This document shows positions 40,385-48,805 of a DNA stretch of 64,000 nucleotides, piece by piece (position 1 is the first letter of the stretch; each line of letters starts with the position of its first letter). This DNA is from Streptomyces sp. SM10 (GTDB lineage: Bacteria > Actinomycetota > Actinomycetes > Streptomycetales > Streptomycetaceae), in the NCBI RefSeq assembly GCF_002910915.1, contig NZ_NEUF01000139.1, positions 1 through 64,000 of the forward strand, read 5' to 3'. The notes beneath the pieces were generated by a model, which saw nothing but the letters and a program-made list of their open reading frames with translations, was not told where the DNA came from and made no database searches. Made by a program: the position numbers and the translations under genes.

Positions 40385-41782
40385 CTACAACACCAGCGAC
40401 AGCAGCATGATGAAGCCCAGCGAGACGACGGAGATGATCGTCTCCATCACCGACCAGGTCTTGATCGTCTGCGGGACGTCCATGCCGAAGTACTCCTTCA
40501 CCAGCCAGAAACCCGCGTCGTTGACATGGCTGAAGAAGAGCGAACCCGCGCCGACCGCGAGGACGAGCAGGGCGACGTGCGACGTCGACAGGTCGGCCGC
40601 CAGCGGGGCGACCAGGCCGGCCGCCGAGATGGTGGCGACCGTCGCCGAGCCCGTCGCCAGGCGTATCGCGACGGCGATGAGCCAGCCGAGCAGCAGGGCG
40701 GGTATCGACCAGTTCTCGGAGAACTCCAGGATCATCTGGCCCACACCGGCGTCGATGAGGGTCTGTTTGAACCCGCCGCCGGCGCCCACGATCAGGAGGA
40801 TGCCCGCGATCGGGGCGAGCGACTTCTCGACGGTGCCGGAGAGCCGGTCCCTGGTGAAGCCGGCCGCCCGGCCCAGGGTGAACATGCCGACGATCACGGC
40901 GGCGAGCAGAGCGATCAGCGGCGAGCCGATGACGTCGGTGACCCGCTGGACGTGGTTCTCCGGGTCGTCCACCACGATGTCGACCAGTGCCTTGATCAGC
41001 ATCAGCACCACGGGCAGCAGGATCGTCGCCAGGGTCGCGCCGAAGCCGGGCCTGCGGTCCAGGTCCTCCGAGGGGCGCTGCGGGATCATCTTCTCCGGCG
41101 CCTGGATGTCCACCCAGCGGGCGGCGTAGCGGGAGAAGACCGGCCCCGCGATGATCACGGTCGGGACGGCCACCAGCACACCGAGGGCGAGCGTGATGCC
41201 GAGGTTGGCGCCGAGGGCGTCGATCGCCACCAGCGGGCCGGGGTGCGGGGGGATCAGCCCGTGCATCACGGAGAGACCGGCGAGTGCGGGGATGCCGATC
41301 CGCATCAGGGAGTAGTTGCCGCGCTTGGCGACCAGCAGCACCACCGGAATCATCAGCACGATTCCGACCTCGAAGAAGAGCGGAAGCCCGATGATCGAGG
41401 CGATCAGGACCATCGCCCACGGCATGGCGCGCCCGCTCGCCTTCGCGAGGATCGTGTCGACGATCTGGTCGGCGCCGCCGGAGTCGGCGAGCAGCTTGCC
41501 CAGGATGGCGCCGAGCGCGATGAGGACACCGACACCCGCGACGGTCGAACCGAGGCCGGCGGTGAAGCTGGTGATCGTCTTCGCCGGGTTGGCCCCGGCG
41601 AAGGAGCCGAGGGCGAGCGAGCCGATGGTCAACGCGAGGAACGCGTGCATCTTGAGCTTGGTGATGAGCAGGACGATGACGGCGATGCCCGCCAGGACGG
41701 CGATGCCCAGCTGCGCGTTGCCGGCCGAAGTGATGGGTTCGACGGCATCCGCTGCCAGCATCTCGACGCTGAGACTGGTCAC
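40385..41782 (-). CDS. gntP: GntP-family gluconate permease
   Basis: This is a 465-residue carrier with 12-14 hydrophobic segments. The family signatures HGLIPPHPGPLVAIDALGAN and LPLFFEVGIVLMIPVVLL are clear, as are RLATGSATVATISAAG and SHVNDAGFWLVKEYFG. It imports gluconate with protons. GTG at 41782 is the start. The gluconate kinase gene ends 11 bases upstream on the same strand, so kinase and permease form one operon, and a divergent GntR regulator follows. The 5-base gap to the convergent cytochrome gene leaves no room for a terminator. Confidence 0.96.
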   Translation of the reverse strand: MTSLSVEMLAADAVEPITSAGNAQLGIAVLAGIAVIVLLITKLKMHAFLALTIGSLALGSFAGANPAKTITSFTAGLGSTVAGVGVLIALGAILGKLLADSGGADQIVDTILAKASGRAMPWAMVLIASIIGLPLFFEVGIVLMIPVVLLVAKRGNYSLMRIGIPALAGLSVMHGLIPPHPGPLVAIDALGANLGITLALGVLVAVPTVIIAGPVFSRYAARWVDIQAPEKMIPQRPSEDLDRRPGFGATLATILLPVVLMLIKALVDIVVDDPENHVQRVTDVIGSPLIALLAAVIVGMFTLGRAAGFTRDRLSGTVEKSLAPIAGILLIVGAGGGFKQTLIDAGVGQMILEFSENWSIPALLLGWLIAVAIRLATGSATVATISAAGLVAPLAADLSTSHVALLVLAVGAGSLFFSHVNDAGFWLVKEYFGMDVPQTIKTWSVMETIISVVSLGFIMLLSLVL

Positions 41783-41793
41783 GGTGGTGTTCC

Positions 41794-42303
41794 TTAGTTC
41801 GCGAGCCGGCGCAGCGCGGCGACGGCCCGTTCGGTGATTTCCTCGGGGGTGCCGGACACGTCGACACCGACGCCCGCCTCGTCCTCCTGCAGCGGCTGCA
41901 GGGTCGAGAACTGGGAGTCGAGCAGCGCGGCCGGCATGAAGTGGCCCTTGCGGTCCGCCATGCGCTGCTCGATGAGCGACCGGTCACCGGTCAGATGCAG
42001 GAAGACGGCACCGGGCGCCTCGGCCCGCAGCCGGTCGCGGTAGACGCGCTTGAGCGCCGAGCTGCTGACGACGCCGCCGAGCCCCGCCCTGCCGTGCGCC
42101 CACTGCCCGATCGCGTCCAGCCACGGCCACCGGTCGTTGTCGTCCAGGGGCGTACCGGCGGACATCTTGGCGATGTTGGCCGGCGGGTGGAAGTCGTCGC
42201 CCTCGGCGTAGGGGACGCCCAGGGCGTCGGCGAGCAGGGGACCGATCGTGGTCTTGCCGGTCCCTGCTACGCCCATCACCACGACGACGTGGGGGGTGCT
42301 CAT
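41794..42303 (-). CDS. gntK: Gluconokinase
   Basis: This is a 169-residue P-loop kinase phosphorylating D-gluconate to 6-phosphogluconate for the pentose phosphate pathway. The Walker A motif is GVAGTGKTTIG near residue 11; the substrate segment YAEGDDFHPPANIAKMSAGTPLDDNDRWPWL and the lid RMADRKGHFMPAALLDSQF are characteristic. ATG at 42303, preceded by GCGAGGC, is chosen over an in-frame start 39 bases upstream. It is the first gene of the operon with gntP. Confidence 0.96.
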   Translation of the reverse strand: MSTPHVVVVMGVAGTGKTTIGPLLADALGVPYAEGDDFHPPANIAKMSAGTPLDDNDRWPWLDAIGQWAHGRAGLGGVVSSSALKRVYRDRLRAEAPGAVFLHLTGDRSLIEQRMADRKGHFMPAALLDSQFSTLQPLQEDEAGVGVDVSGTPEEITERAVAALRRLAN

Positions 42304-42366
42304 TGGTGCCTCGCTGTCTTCATCGACATCGGTCCGCGACATCGGTCCGTCGCGCTACTGAAACCC

Positions 42367-42415
42367 ATTACATACGACTTATTCAAGAGGCTGTGACATA
42401 AACGTCGTACTTATT
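42367..42415. promoter_or_regulatory. Operator region of the gluconate genes
   Basis: Two related elements face each other: AATAAGTCGTATGTAAT on the minus strand (42367-42383) and AACGTCGTACTTATT on the plus strand (42401-42415). Both contain GTCGTA and an AT-rich flank. They lie between gntK and gntR starts in the most AT-rich stretch of the area, which fits binding by the FadR-type GntR regulator. Confidence 0.5.
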
Positions 42416-42447
42416 GATCCCCCGGGCCGCCCCGTAGGCTGGTCGGC

Positions 42448-43149
42448 ATGACCACACCTGCCCAGGGGCTCCATACGCAGGTGCTGGACACCCTGGGCCT
42501 GGAGATCGCCGCGGGTGACTCCCCGCCCGGCCTCGTCCTGCGCACCGACGAGCTCGCCCAGCGCTTCGACGTGTCCCGCACCGTCGTCCGCGAAGTGGTC
42601 CGCGTCCTGGAGTCCATGCACCTGGTCGAGTCCCGGCGCAGGGTCGGGGTGACCGTGCGTCCCACCGAGGAGTGGAACGTCTACGACCCCCAGGTCATCC
42701 GCTGGCGGCTCGCCGGCGCCGACCGGCCCCGGCAGCTGCGCTCCCTCACCGTGCTGCGGTCCGCCGTCGAACCGGTCGCCGCGGGCCTCGCGGCCCGGCA
42801 CGCCACGGCCGAGCAGTGCGCGGAGCTCACCGAATGCGCCCTCGGCATGGTGGCGACCTCGCGCGGCCAGCAGCTGGAGGGGTACCTCCGGCACGACATC
42901 GCCTTCCACCGCATCGTGCTCAACGCGTCCGGGAACGAGATGTTCGCGCGGCTCGGCGACGTCGTCGCCGAGGTCCTCGCCGGGCGCACCCACCACCAGG
43001 TGATGTTCGAGGACCCCGACCCCGCCGCCGTCACGCTCCACGTCCGGCTGGCCGAAGCCGTACGCGAGGGGGACGCGGCGGGCGCGGAACGGCTGACCAA
43101 GGAGATCGCGGTCGGCGCACTGCACGAACTGGACGTACTGGCGCCCTGA
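42448..43149 (+). CDS. gntR: FadR-type GntR regulator of gluconate genes
   Basis: This is a 233-residue regulator with a winged helix at residues ~10-70 (LVLRTDELAQRFDVSRTVVR, then SRRRVGVTVRP) and an all-helical FCD effector domain with the metal-binding set D/H-rich segment YLRHDIAFHRIVLNASGN. It is divergent from gntK-gntP with the paired operator in between. The ligand is likely gluconate or 6-phosphogluconate, by context and by the known role of GntR in gluconate control. ATG at 42448. Confidence 0.9.
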   Translation: MTTPAQGLHTQVLDTLGLEIAAGDSPPGLVLRTDELAQRFDVSRTVVREVVRVLESMHLVESRRRVGVTVRPTEEWNVYDPQVIRWRLAGADRPRQLRSLTVLRSAVEPVAAGLAARHATAEQCAELTECALGMVATSRGQQLEGYLRHDIAFHRIVLNASGNEMFARLGDVVAEVLAGRTHHQVMFEDPDPAAVTLHVRLAEAVREGDAAGAERLTKEIAVGALHELDVLAP

Positions 43150-43319
43150 GACGCCCCCGGCCACCGGTCGGGGCCACCCGCCCGGAGGTCTCAGGCCCCG
43201 GCCACCCCCGTGCTCACGCGTCAGGGGACCCTCAGGCGTCCGGCGGGGCCGGGGTCAGGTGCCGCAACCGCGCGGACGCGGCGGCCAGCATCATCTCCAG
43301 CGCCGCCGGATACCCGGGC

Positions 43320-43697
43320 GGTGAACGGGCCGCGCTCCAGTACCCGTTCGCCGCACTGCTGCGCTCCGGCGCCACCGTCGCCGCGGGCTCCGACCGGCCG
43401 GTCAGCAGCGCCGATCCGCTGCACGGCATCCACACCGCCGTCAACCGCGTCCCGCCCGGCGGCGACGGGCCCGTCTTCCTCCCGGGTCAGCGCACCTCCC
43501 TGACCGACGCGCTCACCGCGTACACGGCCGGCTCGGCCCGCCTGAACCACCTGGACGACACCGGCAGCATCCGCGCCGGGGCCCTCGCCGACCTGGTGGT
43601 CCTGGACCGCGACCCGTACGCCGCACGGCCCGAGGAGATCGCGCGCACACAGGTCATGGCCACCTACGTGGGAGGACGCCGGGTGTACGGGGACTGA
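43320..43697 (+). pseudogene. C-terminal remnant of a YtcJ-like amidohydrolase
   Basis: About 125 residues match the C-terminal end of the YtcJ-like metal-dependent amidohydrolases: SGATVAAGSDRPVSSADPLH with the metal-ligand Asp, then TAYTAGSARLNHLDDTGSIR and GALADLVVLDRDPYA. The N-terminal ~400 residues with the HxH metal site are absent, and no start or ribosome site precedes it. The frame is open at its 5' end into unrelated DNA. At 43232-43318 the minus strand holds another short fragment (AALEMMLAAASARLRHLTPA) ending in a stop, so this spot seems to join two broken genes. A possible weak hairpin (43147-43193) follows gntR. Confidence 0.72.
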
Positions 43698-43817
43698 CGT
43701 GCGCCGCAGCCGGCGGGGGAGGCCGTCGCCGCGGTGTGCCGACGCGGCCCCCTCGCGCGGCGTACGGTTGTCGGTGATCGATCCATGAGGAAAAGTCGGG
43801 AAAGGGAGTCCACGGGA

Positions 43818-44903
43818 ATGCCGCAGCACGTACAAGGGGTCATCGCTCCGGGAAAGAACGAGCCGGTGCGGGTCGAGACCATCGTGATTCCGGACCCCGG
43901 CCCCGGTGAGGCCGTGGTCACGATCCAGGCGTGCGGCGTCTGCCACACCGACCTGCACTACAAGCAGGGCGGGATCAACGACGAGTTCCCCTTCCTGCTC
44001 GGCCACGAGGCCGCCGGTGTCGTGGAGTCCGTCGGTGACGGTGTCACCGACGTCGCGCCGGGCGACTTCGTCGTCCTCAACTGGCGTGCGGTGTGCGGCC
44101 AGTGCCGCGCCTGTCTGCGCGGCCGCCCCTGGTACTGCTTCGACACCCACAACGCGAAGCAGAGGATGACCCTCCTGGACGGCACCGAGCTCTCCCCGGC
44201 GCTCGGCATCGGCGCCTTCGCCGAGAAGACCCTCGTCGCCGCCGGCCAGTGCACCAAGGTCGACCCCGAGGTCTCCCCGGCCGTCGCCGGGCTGCTCGGC
44301 TGCGGCGTCATGGCGGGCATCGGCGCCGCCATCAACACCGGTCAGGTCGGCCGCGGAGACTCCGTGGCCGTCATCGGCTGCGGCGGCGTCGGCGACGCGG
44401 CGATCGCCGGTGCCCGGCTCGCCGGAGCGGCGAAGATCATCGCGGTCGACATCGACGACCGCAAGCTGGAGACGGCGAAGACGATGGGCGCCACCCACAC
44501 CGTCAACTCCCGCTCCGACGACCCCGTCGAGGCGATCCGCGCCCTGACCGACGGCAACGGCGCCGATGTCGTCATCGAGGCGGTCGGCCGCCCCGAGACG
44601 TACAAGCAGGCCTTCTACGCCCGCGATCTGGCCGGCACCGTCGTCCTCGTCGGTGTGCCGACCCCCGAGATGCAGCTCGAACTCCCGCTCCTCGACGTGT
44701 TCGGCCGCGGCGGCTCGCTCAAGTCCTCCTGGTACGGCGACTGCCTGCCCTCGCGCGACTTCCCGATGCTGGTCGACCTGCACCAGCAGGGCCGCCTCGA
44801 CCTGGGCGCCTTCGTGACCGAGACCATCGGGCTCGGCGAGATCGAGCAGGCCTTCGCCCGGATGCACGACGGCGACGTCCTGCGCTCGGTGGTGGTCCTC
44901 TGA
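43818..44903 (+). CDS. mscR: S-(hydroxymethyl)mycothiol dehydrogenase
   Basis: This is a 361-residue zinc MDR enzyme of the class III type. It oxidises the mycothiol-formaldehyde adduct, and related enzymes reduce S-nitrosomycothiol. Seen are the catalytic-zinc residues in CGVCHTDLHYKQGG and LLGHEAAGVVE, the four-Cys loop CGQCRACLRGRPWYC and the cofactor site GCGGVGDAAIAGARLAGA. The QHVQGVIAPGKNEPV start is typical of the actinobacterial enzyme. ATG at 43818 follows AAGGGAG. The metallo-beta-lactamase gene overlaps its stop (TGATG), the usual partner that completes formaldehyde oxidation. mshC in the same window makes the cofactor. The symbol follows the mycobacterial name. Confidence 0.93.
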   Translation: MPQHVQGVIAPGKNEPVRVETIVIPDPGPGEAVVTIQACGVCHTDLHYKQGGINDEFPFLLGHEAAGVVESVGDGVTDVAPGDFVVLNWRAVCGQCRACLRGRPWYCFDTHNAKQRMTLLDGTELSPALGIGAFAEKTLVAAGQCTKVDPEVSPAVAGLLGCGVMAGIGAAINTGQVGRGDSVAVIGCGGVGDAAIAGARLAGAAKIIAVDIDDRKLETAKTMGATHTVNSRSDDPVEAIRALTDGNGADVVIEAVGRPETYKQAFYARDLAGTVVLVGVPTPEMQLELPLLDVFGRGGSLKSSWYGDCLPSRDFPMLVDLHQQGRLDLGAFVTETIGLGEIEQAFARMHDGDVLRSVVVL

Positions 44904-45532
44904 TGGCCGCCCGCATCGATCACCTGGTCACCTCCGGCACCTTCGCCCTCGACGGGGGCGAGTGGGACGTCGACAACAACGTGTGGATCGTCGGTGACGA
45001 CACGGAGGCCGTCGTCATCGACGCCGCCCACGACGCCGCCGCCATCGAGGCCGCACTCGGCGGCCGTACGCTGCGCGCGATCATCTGCACCCACGCGCAC
45101 AACGACCACATCGACGCCGCCCCGGCCCTCGCCGCCGCGACGAACGCGCCGATCCTGCTGCACCCGGACGACCTGCCGCTCTGGAAGCAGACCCACCCGG
45201 ACCGGGCACCCGACGCCGAACTGGCCGACGGCCAGGAGATCGAGGTCGCCGGGACACGCCTGACGGTGCTGCACACCCCGGGCCACGCGCCCGGGGCCGT
45301 CTGCCTCCACGCCCCGGAGCTGGGCACCGTCTTCACCGGCGACACCCTCTTCCAGGGCGGGCCGGGCGCCACCGGACGCTCCTTCTCGCACTTCCCGACG
45401 ATCATCGACTCGATCAGGGACCGGCTGCTCGCGCTCCCGCCGGAAACCACGGCCCGCACCGGGCACGGGGACTCCACCACCATCGGCGCGGAAGCCCCGC
45501 AGCTCGACGAGTGGATCGCCCGGGGCCACTGA
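44903..45532 (+). CDS. MBL-fold metallo-hydrolase, partner of mycothiol dehydrogenase
   Basis: This is a 209-residue metallo-beta-lactamase-fold protein. Metal ligands are visible in THAHNDHIDA (HxHxDH), HTPGHAPGAV and TGDTLF. It overlaps the dehydrogenase stop by TGATG, so the two are translated together. Known actinobacterial operons of this form suggest it hydrolyses S-formylmycothiol to formate and mycothiol; this is inferred from neighbourhood. It converges on the pseudouridine synthase with a 12-base gap. Confidence 0.92.
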   Translation: MAARIDHLVTSGTFALDGGEWDVDNNVWIVGDDTEAVVIDAAHDAAAIEAALGGRTLRAIICTHAHNDHIDAAPALAAATNAPILLHPDDLPLWKQTHPDRAPDAELADGQEIEVAGTRLTVLHTPGHAPGAVCLHAPELGTVFTGDTLFQGGPGATGRSFSHFPTIIDSIRDRLLALPPETTARTGHGDSTTIGAEAPQLDEWIARGH

Positions 45533-45544
45533 CCCCGGCAGTGT

Positions 45545-46483
45545 TCACCGGTCCGGCCACGCGGAGAGCCGCCGCCCGCTCTCGAAGCGGTGCGGCTGGC
45601 CCGTGACCGGATCGGTGAACTCCAGCACCTTCGCGAGCAGTTGCAACGGCCGCCCGTACTCCGCCCGCTCCGGCTCGGGCTCCACCACCGGATAGACCGG
45701 ATCGTCGACCAACGGCAGCCCCAGCGCGTTCATATGGACCCGCAGCTGGTGCGTGCGCCCGGTGGCGGGCAGCAGCCGGTAGCGGCCGAGACCCCGCCGG
45801 TGCTCCAGCAGCTCGATCCGGCTCTCGCTGTTCGGCTCGCCCGGCTCCTCCCGGGCGGCGATCACCCCGCGCTCCTTCACGATGCGGCTGCGCACCGTAC
45901 GCGGCAGGGCGATCCCGGGATCGTACGGTGCCACCGCCTCGTACTCCTTGCGCACCAGCCGGTCGCGGAACAGCGTCTGGTACGCGCCCCGGTCCCCGGG
46001 CCGTACGACGCAGAGCACCAGGCCCGCCGTCAGCCGGTCCAGTCGGTGCGCGGGCTGCAGCTCCGGCAGCCCCAGCCCGTCGCGGAGCCGCGCCACCAGG
46101 GTCTGGGTGATATGCCGGCCGCGCGGGGTGGTGGCCAGGAAATGCGGCTTGTCCGCGATCACCAGGCGGTCGTCGCGGTGGACGACCCCGATGGGGAAGG
46201 GCACCGGCTCCTCGGGCGTGAAATCACGGTGGAACCAGAGCAGGCGCCCGGCCGTGTACGGCTCGTCCGCCCGCACCGCCCCTCCGTCCGCGCCGACGAA
46301 CCGGCCCTCGGCCAGCATGGCATCCACCCGCCCGGCGCCGACCGCCACCGCGAACCGGTCCAGCAGGTGGTCCCGGACGGTGGGCCAGGCCCCGGCGGGA
46401 TCCGCAGGGAGCCGTACCCGCACCGGATCGACGCCCGCGCGCTGGGGGAGCGGGGCGGCGGGTGGTCGCGCGCGACCTCTCAT
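45545..46483 (-). CDS. RluA-family pseudouridine synthase
   Basis: This is a 312-residue RNA-modifying enzyme. The catalytic Asp is in PAHRLDRLTAGLVLC, and the RluA segments GVVHRDDRLVIADKPHFLAT, RLLPATGRTHQLRVHMNALG and DDPVYP are clear. An N-terminal S4-like region may contact RNA. Target uridines in 23S rRNA or tRNA cannot be told from sequence. The start at 46483 precedes the region with tRNA-Leu on the same strand. Confidence 0.92.
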   Translation of the reverse strand: MRGRARPPAAPLPQRAGVDPVRVRLPADPAGAWPTVRDHLLDRFAVAVGAGRVDAMLAEGRFVGADGGAVRADEPYTAGRLLWFHRDFTPEEPVPFPIGVVHRDDRLVIADKPHFLATTPRGRHITQTLVARLRDGLGLPELQPAHRLDRLTAGLVLCVVRPGDRGAYQTLFRDRLVRKEYEAVAPYDPGIALPRTVRSRIVKERGVIAAREEPGEPNSESRIELLEHRRGLGRYRLLPATGRTHQLRVHMNALGLPLVDDPVYPVVEPEPERAEYGRPLQLLAKVLEFTDPVTGQPHRFESGRRLSAWPDR

Positions 46484-46645
46484 CGCAGGAGTCCTTGTCG
46501 CCGGAGGGGGCCCGGCACGGTCGGGCGCGGAGCCTCCATCATCCCACCGGCGCGCGCACCGCCGGAGCCGCTCCGACGTGCGCCCGCCCGTTCCCGGCGC
46601 ACTCCGTGACCTGGGCGCGCATCAGGGGAGCGTGCCGGAAAAGGC

Positions 46646-46675
46646 GAAAGCCCCCAGGGCGACCTGGGGGCTTTC
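46646..46675 (-). terminator. Terminator downstream of tRNA-Leu
   Basis: GAAAGCCCCCAGG and CCTGGGGGCTTTC pair over 13 bases around a 4-base loop. On the minus strand it lies 11 bases after the tRNA 3' end and is followed by a T-rich run (CCTTTTCC), a near-classical intrinsic terminator. Confidence 0.85.
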
Positions 46676-46685
46676 CACTGCACTG

Positions 46686-46770
46686 TGTCCGAGGGGGGAC
46701 TTGAACCCCCACGCCCGATAAAGGGCACTAGCACCTCAAGCTAGCGCGTCTGCCATTCCGCCACCCGGAC
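46686..46770 (-). tRNA. tRNA-Leu (GAG anticodon)
   Basis: Read on the minus strand, the 85-base gene has an acceptor stem GTCCGGG/CTCGGAC with discriminator A. The anticodon stem CTAGC/GCTAG encloses the loop TTGAGGT (anticodon GAG). A long variable arm and a TTCAAGTCC T-loop complete it. The long extra arm and GAG anticodon give class II tRNA-Leu reading CTC/CTT. CCA is not encoded. No attachment-site duplication of its 3' end is seen nearby. Confidence 0.95.
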
Positions 46771-46952
46771 AAGGTGTCTGTCTCGCGGGCCCGGCCCGTT
46801 CCGACGTGGAAAACCATAGCAAACATTCAGGGGTGCTCGATCACGCCCCGGGCGTGCGAAAGCCGCATGACGGAGGGCGGGCGGCCTTGGGCGCGCGGGG
46901 CGGGCGCGCGAGGATGAGGGGGAGCACCACCGTGCCAGTGGAAGGAAGCAGC

Positions 46953-48287
46953 GTGAGCGAGACCAACACGGCCCCGGCCGGCATCGGCGGGACCGCCGAG
47001 AACGAGGTCGTGGACCTCTGTCGTGACCTGATCCGGATCGACACCAGCAATTACGGCGACCACTCGGGACCGGGGGAGCGGGCCGCAGCCGAGTACATCG
47101 CCGAGAAGCTCGCCGAGGTCGGGCTGGAGCCGCAGATCATCGAGTCCCACAAGGGACGCGCCTCCACCGTGGCCCGGATCGAGGGCGAGGACCCCTCCAA
47201 GCCGGCGCTGCTGATCCACGGGCACACCGACGTGGTCCCGGCCAACGCGGCGGACTGGACGCACGACCCGTTCTCCGGGGAGATCGCGGACGGCTGCGTC
47301 TGGGGACGCGGGGCCGTCGACATGAAGGACATGGACGCGATGACCCTCGCGGTCGTGCGCGACCGGATGCGCAGCGGCCGCAAGCCCCCGCGCGACATCG
47401 TGCTGGCCTTCCTCGCCGACGAGGAGGCGGGCGGCACCTACGGGGCGCGCCACCTCGTCGACAACCACCGGGACCTCTTCGACGGGGTGACCGAGGCGAT
47501 CGGCGAGGTCGGAGGCTTCTCCTTCACCGTCAACGAGAACCTGCGCCTCTATCTGGTGGAGACCGCCGAGAAGGGCATGCACTGGATGCGGCTCACCGTG
47601 GACGGCACCGCCGGACACGGCTCGATGACCAACACCGACAACGCGATCACCGAGCTCTGCGAGGCCGTCGGCAGGCTGGGGCGCCACCAGTGGCCGGTCA
47701 GGGTGACCAAGACCGTGCGGTCCTTCCTCGACGAGCTCTCCGACGCGCTCGGCACCCCGCTCGACCCGGAGGACATGGAGGCGACCCTCGCCAAGCTCGG
47801 CGGGATCGCCAAGATGATCGGCGCGACCCTGCGCAACTCCGCCGCGCCCACCATGCTGGGCGCGGGCTACAAGGTGAACGTGATCCCCGGGCAGGCCACC
47901 GCGCACGTGGACGGCCGGTTCCTGCCGGGCTTCGAGGACGAGTTCCTGACCGACCTCGACCGGATCCTCGGCCCACGGGTCAAGCGCGAGGACGTGCACG
48001 GGGACAAGGCCCTGGAGACGAGCTTCGACGGGTCCCTCGTCGACGCGATGCAGCTCGCGCTGAAGGCCGAGGACCCGATCGCCCGGGCCGTGCCCTACAT
48101 GCTCTCCGGCGGCACCGACGCGAAGTCCTTCGACGACCTCGGCATCCGCTGCTTCGGCTTCGCCCCGCTGAAGCTGCCGCCGGAGCTGGACTTCGCCGGC
48201 ATGTTCCACGGTGTGGACGAGCGCGTCCCGGTGGACGGCCTGAAATTCGGAGCCCGGGTGCTCGACCGGTTCATCGACCACTCCTGA
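46953..48287 (+). CDS. M20-family metallopeptidase/amidohydrolase
   Basis: This is a 444-residue zinc-dependent peptidase (M20/ArgE/DapE type). Metal and catalytic motifs are visible: LLIHGHTDVVPANAA (His, Asp), WGRGAVDMKDMDAM (Asp), LADEEAGGTYGA (Glu-Glu), and a C-terminal His. The dimerisation lid follows at ~220-340. The substrate is probably an N-acyl amino acid or dipeptide. GTG at 46953 with GGAAGGAAGCAGC upstream decides the start against longer open frame. It lies alone between the tRNA and the chaplins. Confidence 0.93.
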   Translation: MSETNTAPAGIGGTAENEVVDLCRDLIRIDTSNYGDHSGPGERAAAEYIAEKLAEVGLEPQIIESHKGRASTVARIEGEDPSKPALLIHGHTDVVPANAADWTHDPFSGEIADGCVWGRGAVDMKDMDAMTLAVVRDRMRSGRKPPRDIVLAFLADEEAGGTYGARHLVDNHRDLFDGVTEAIGEVGGFSFTVNENLRLYLVETAEKGMHWMRLTVDGTAGHGSMTNTDNAITELCEAVGRLGRHQWPVRVTKTVRSFLDELSDALGTPLDPEDMEATLAKLGGIAKMIGATLRNSAAPTMLGAGYKVNVIPGQATAHVDGRFLPGFEDEFLTDLDRILGPRVKREDVHGDKALETSFDGSLVDAMQLALKAEDPIARAVPYMLSGGTDAKSFDDLGIRCFGFAPLKLPPELDFAGMFHGVDERVPVDGLKFGARVLDRFIDHS

Positions 48288-48432
48288 CCTCACGGGCAGC
48301 CGAAATCGCCAGCCTGTACGGACCTCACCGGAAAGGGTGAAAGGGATCACGCACTCGTAGCCCCGGCACCTCCTCCTCGTTACAGATGATGCGGTCCGCG
48401 GCTGGGACCGCACTTGTCAATCAGGAGGAATA

Positions 48433-48666
48433 ATGATCAAGAAGGTCGTCGCAATCGCGGCTGCTACCGGTGGTCTCGTGCTCGCGGGTGCGGGTATGGC
48501 TTCCGCCGACGCCGGTGCCCAGGGTGCCGCCATCGGCAGCCCCGGCGTGCTCTCGGGCAACGTCATCCAGGTTCCGGTCCACGTTCCGGTGAACGTGTGC
48601 GGCAACACGATCTCCGTGATCGGTCTGCTGAACCCCGCCTTCGGCAACGCCTGCGTCAACAACTGA
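48433..48666 (+). CDS. chpH: Short chaplin (ChpH-type)
   Basis: This is a 77-residue secreted hydrophobic protein. A Sec signal peptide spans residues ~1-26 (AIAAATGGLVLAGAGMASAD). The single chaplin domain follows with the two conserved cysteines in VNVCGNTISVIGLLNPAFGN plus AC near the C-terminus, which form a disulfide. Chaplins assemble as amyloid-like fibrils on aerial hyphae and lower water surface tension. ATG at 48433 follows AGGAGGAAT. From memory it is the ChpH position of the S. coelicolor cluster; the next gene is the long chaplin. The 145-base leader holds the promoter but no box I can name. Confidence 0.95.
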   Translation: MIKKVVAIAAATGGLVLAGAGMASADAGAQGAAIGSPGVLSGNVIQVPVHVPVNVCGNTISVIGLLNPAFGNACVNN

Positions 48667-48805
48667 CGTTGAGCATCAACCCGTAAGGGTGTGAGTCCGG
48701 TCGGCCCCGGAGTGCGCGCCATGCACTCCGGGGCCACTGGGCATTCGGCCCCTTCACCGCTGTGTCCGGGGCATTTTCGGCAGGCAGAAGGCAGGAAGAC
48801 AACCT

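Noticed and set aside
46686..46770. tRNA-Leu as an integration site for a mobile element
   Set aside because: No integrase, no repeat of the tRNA 3' end and no change of base composition on either side.
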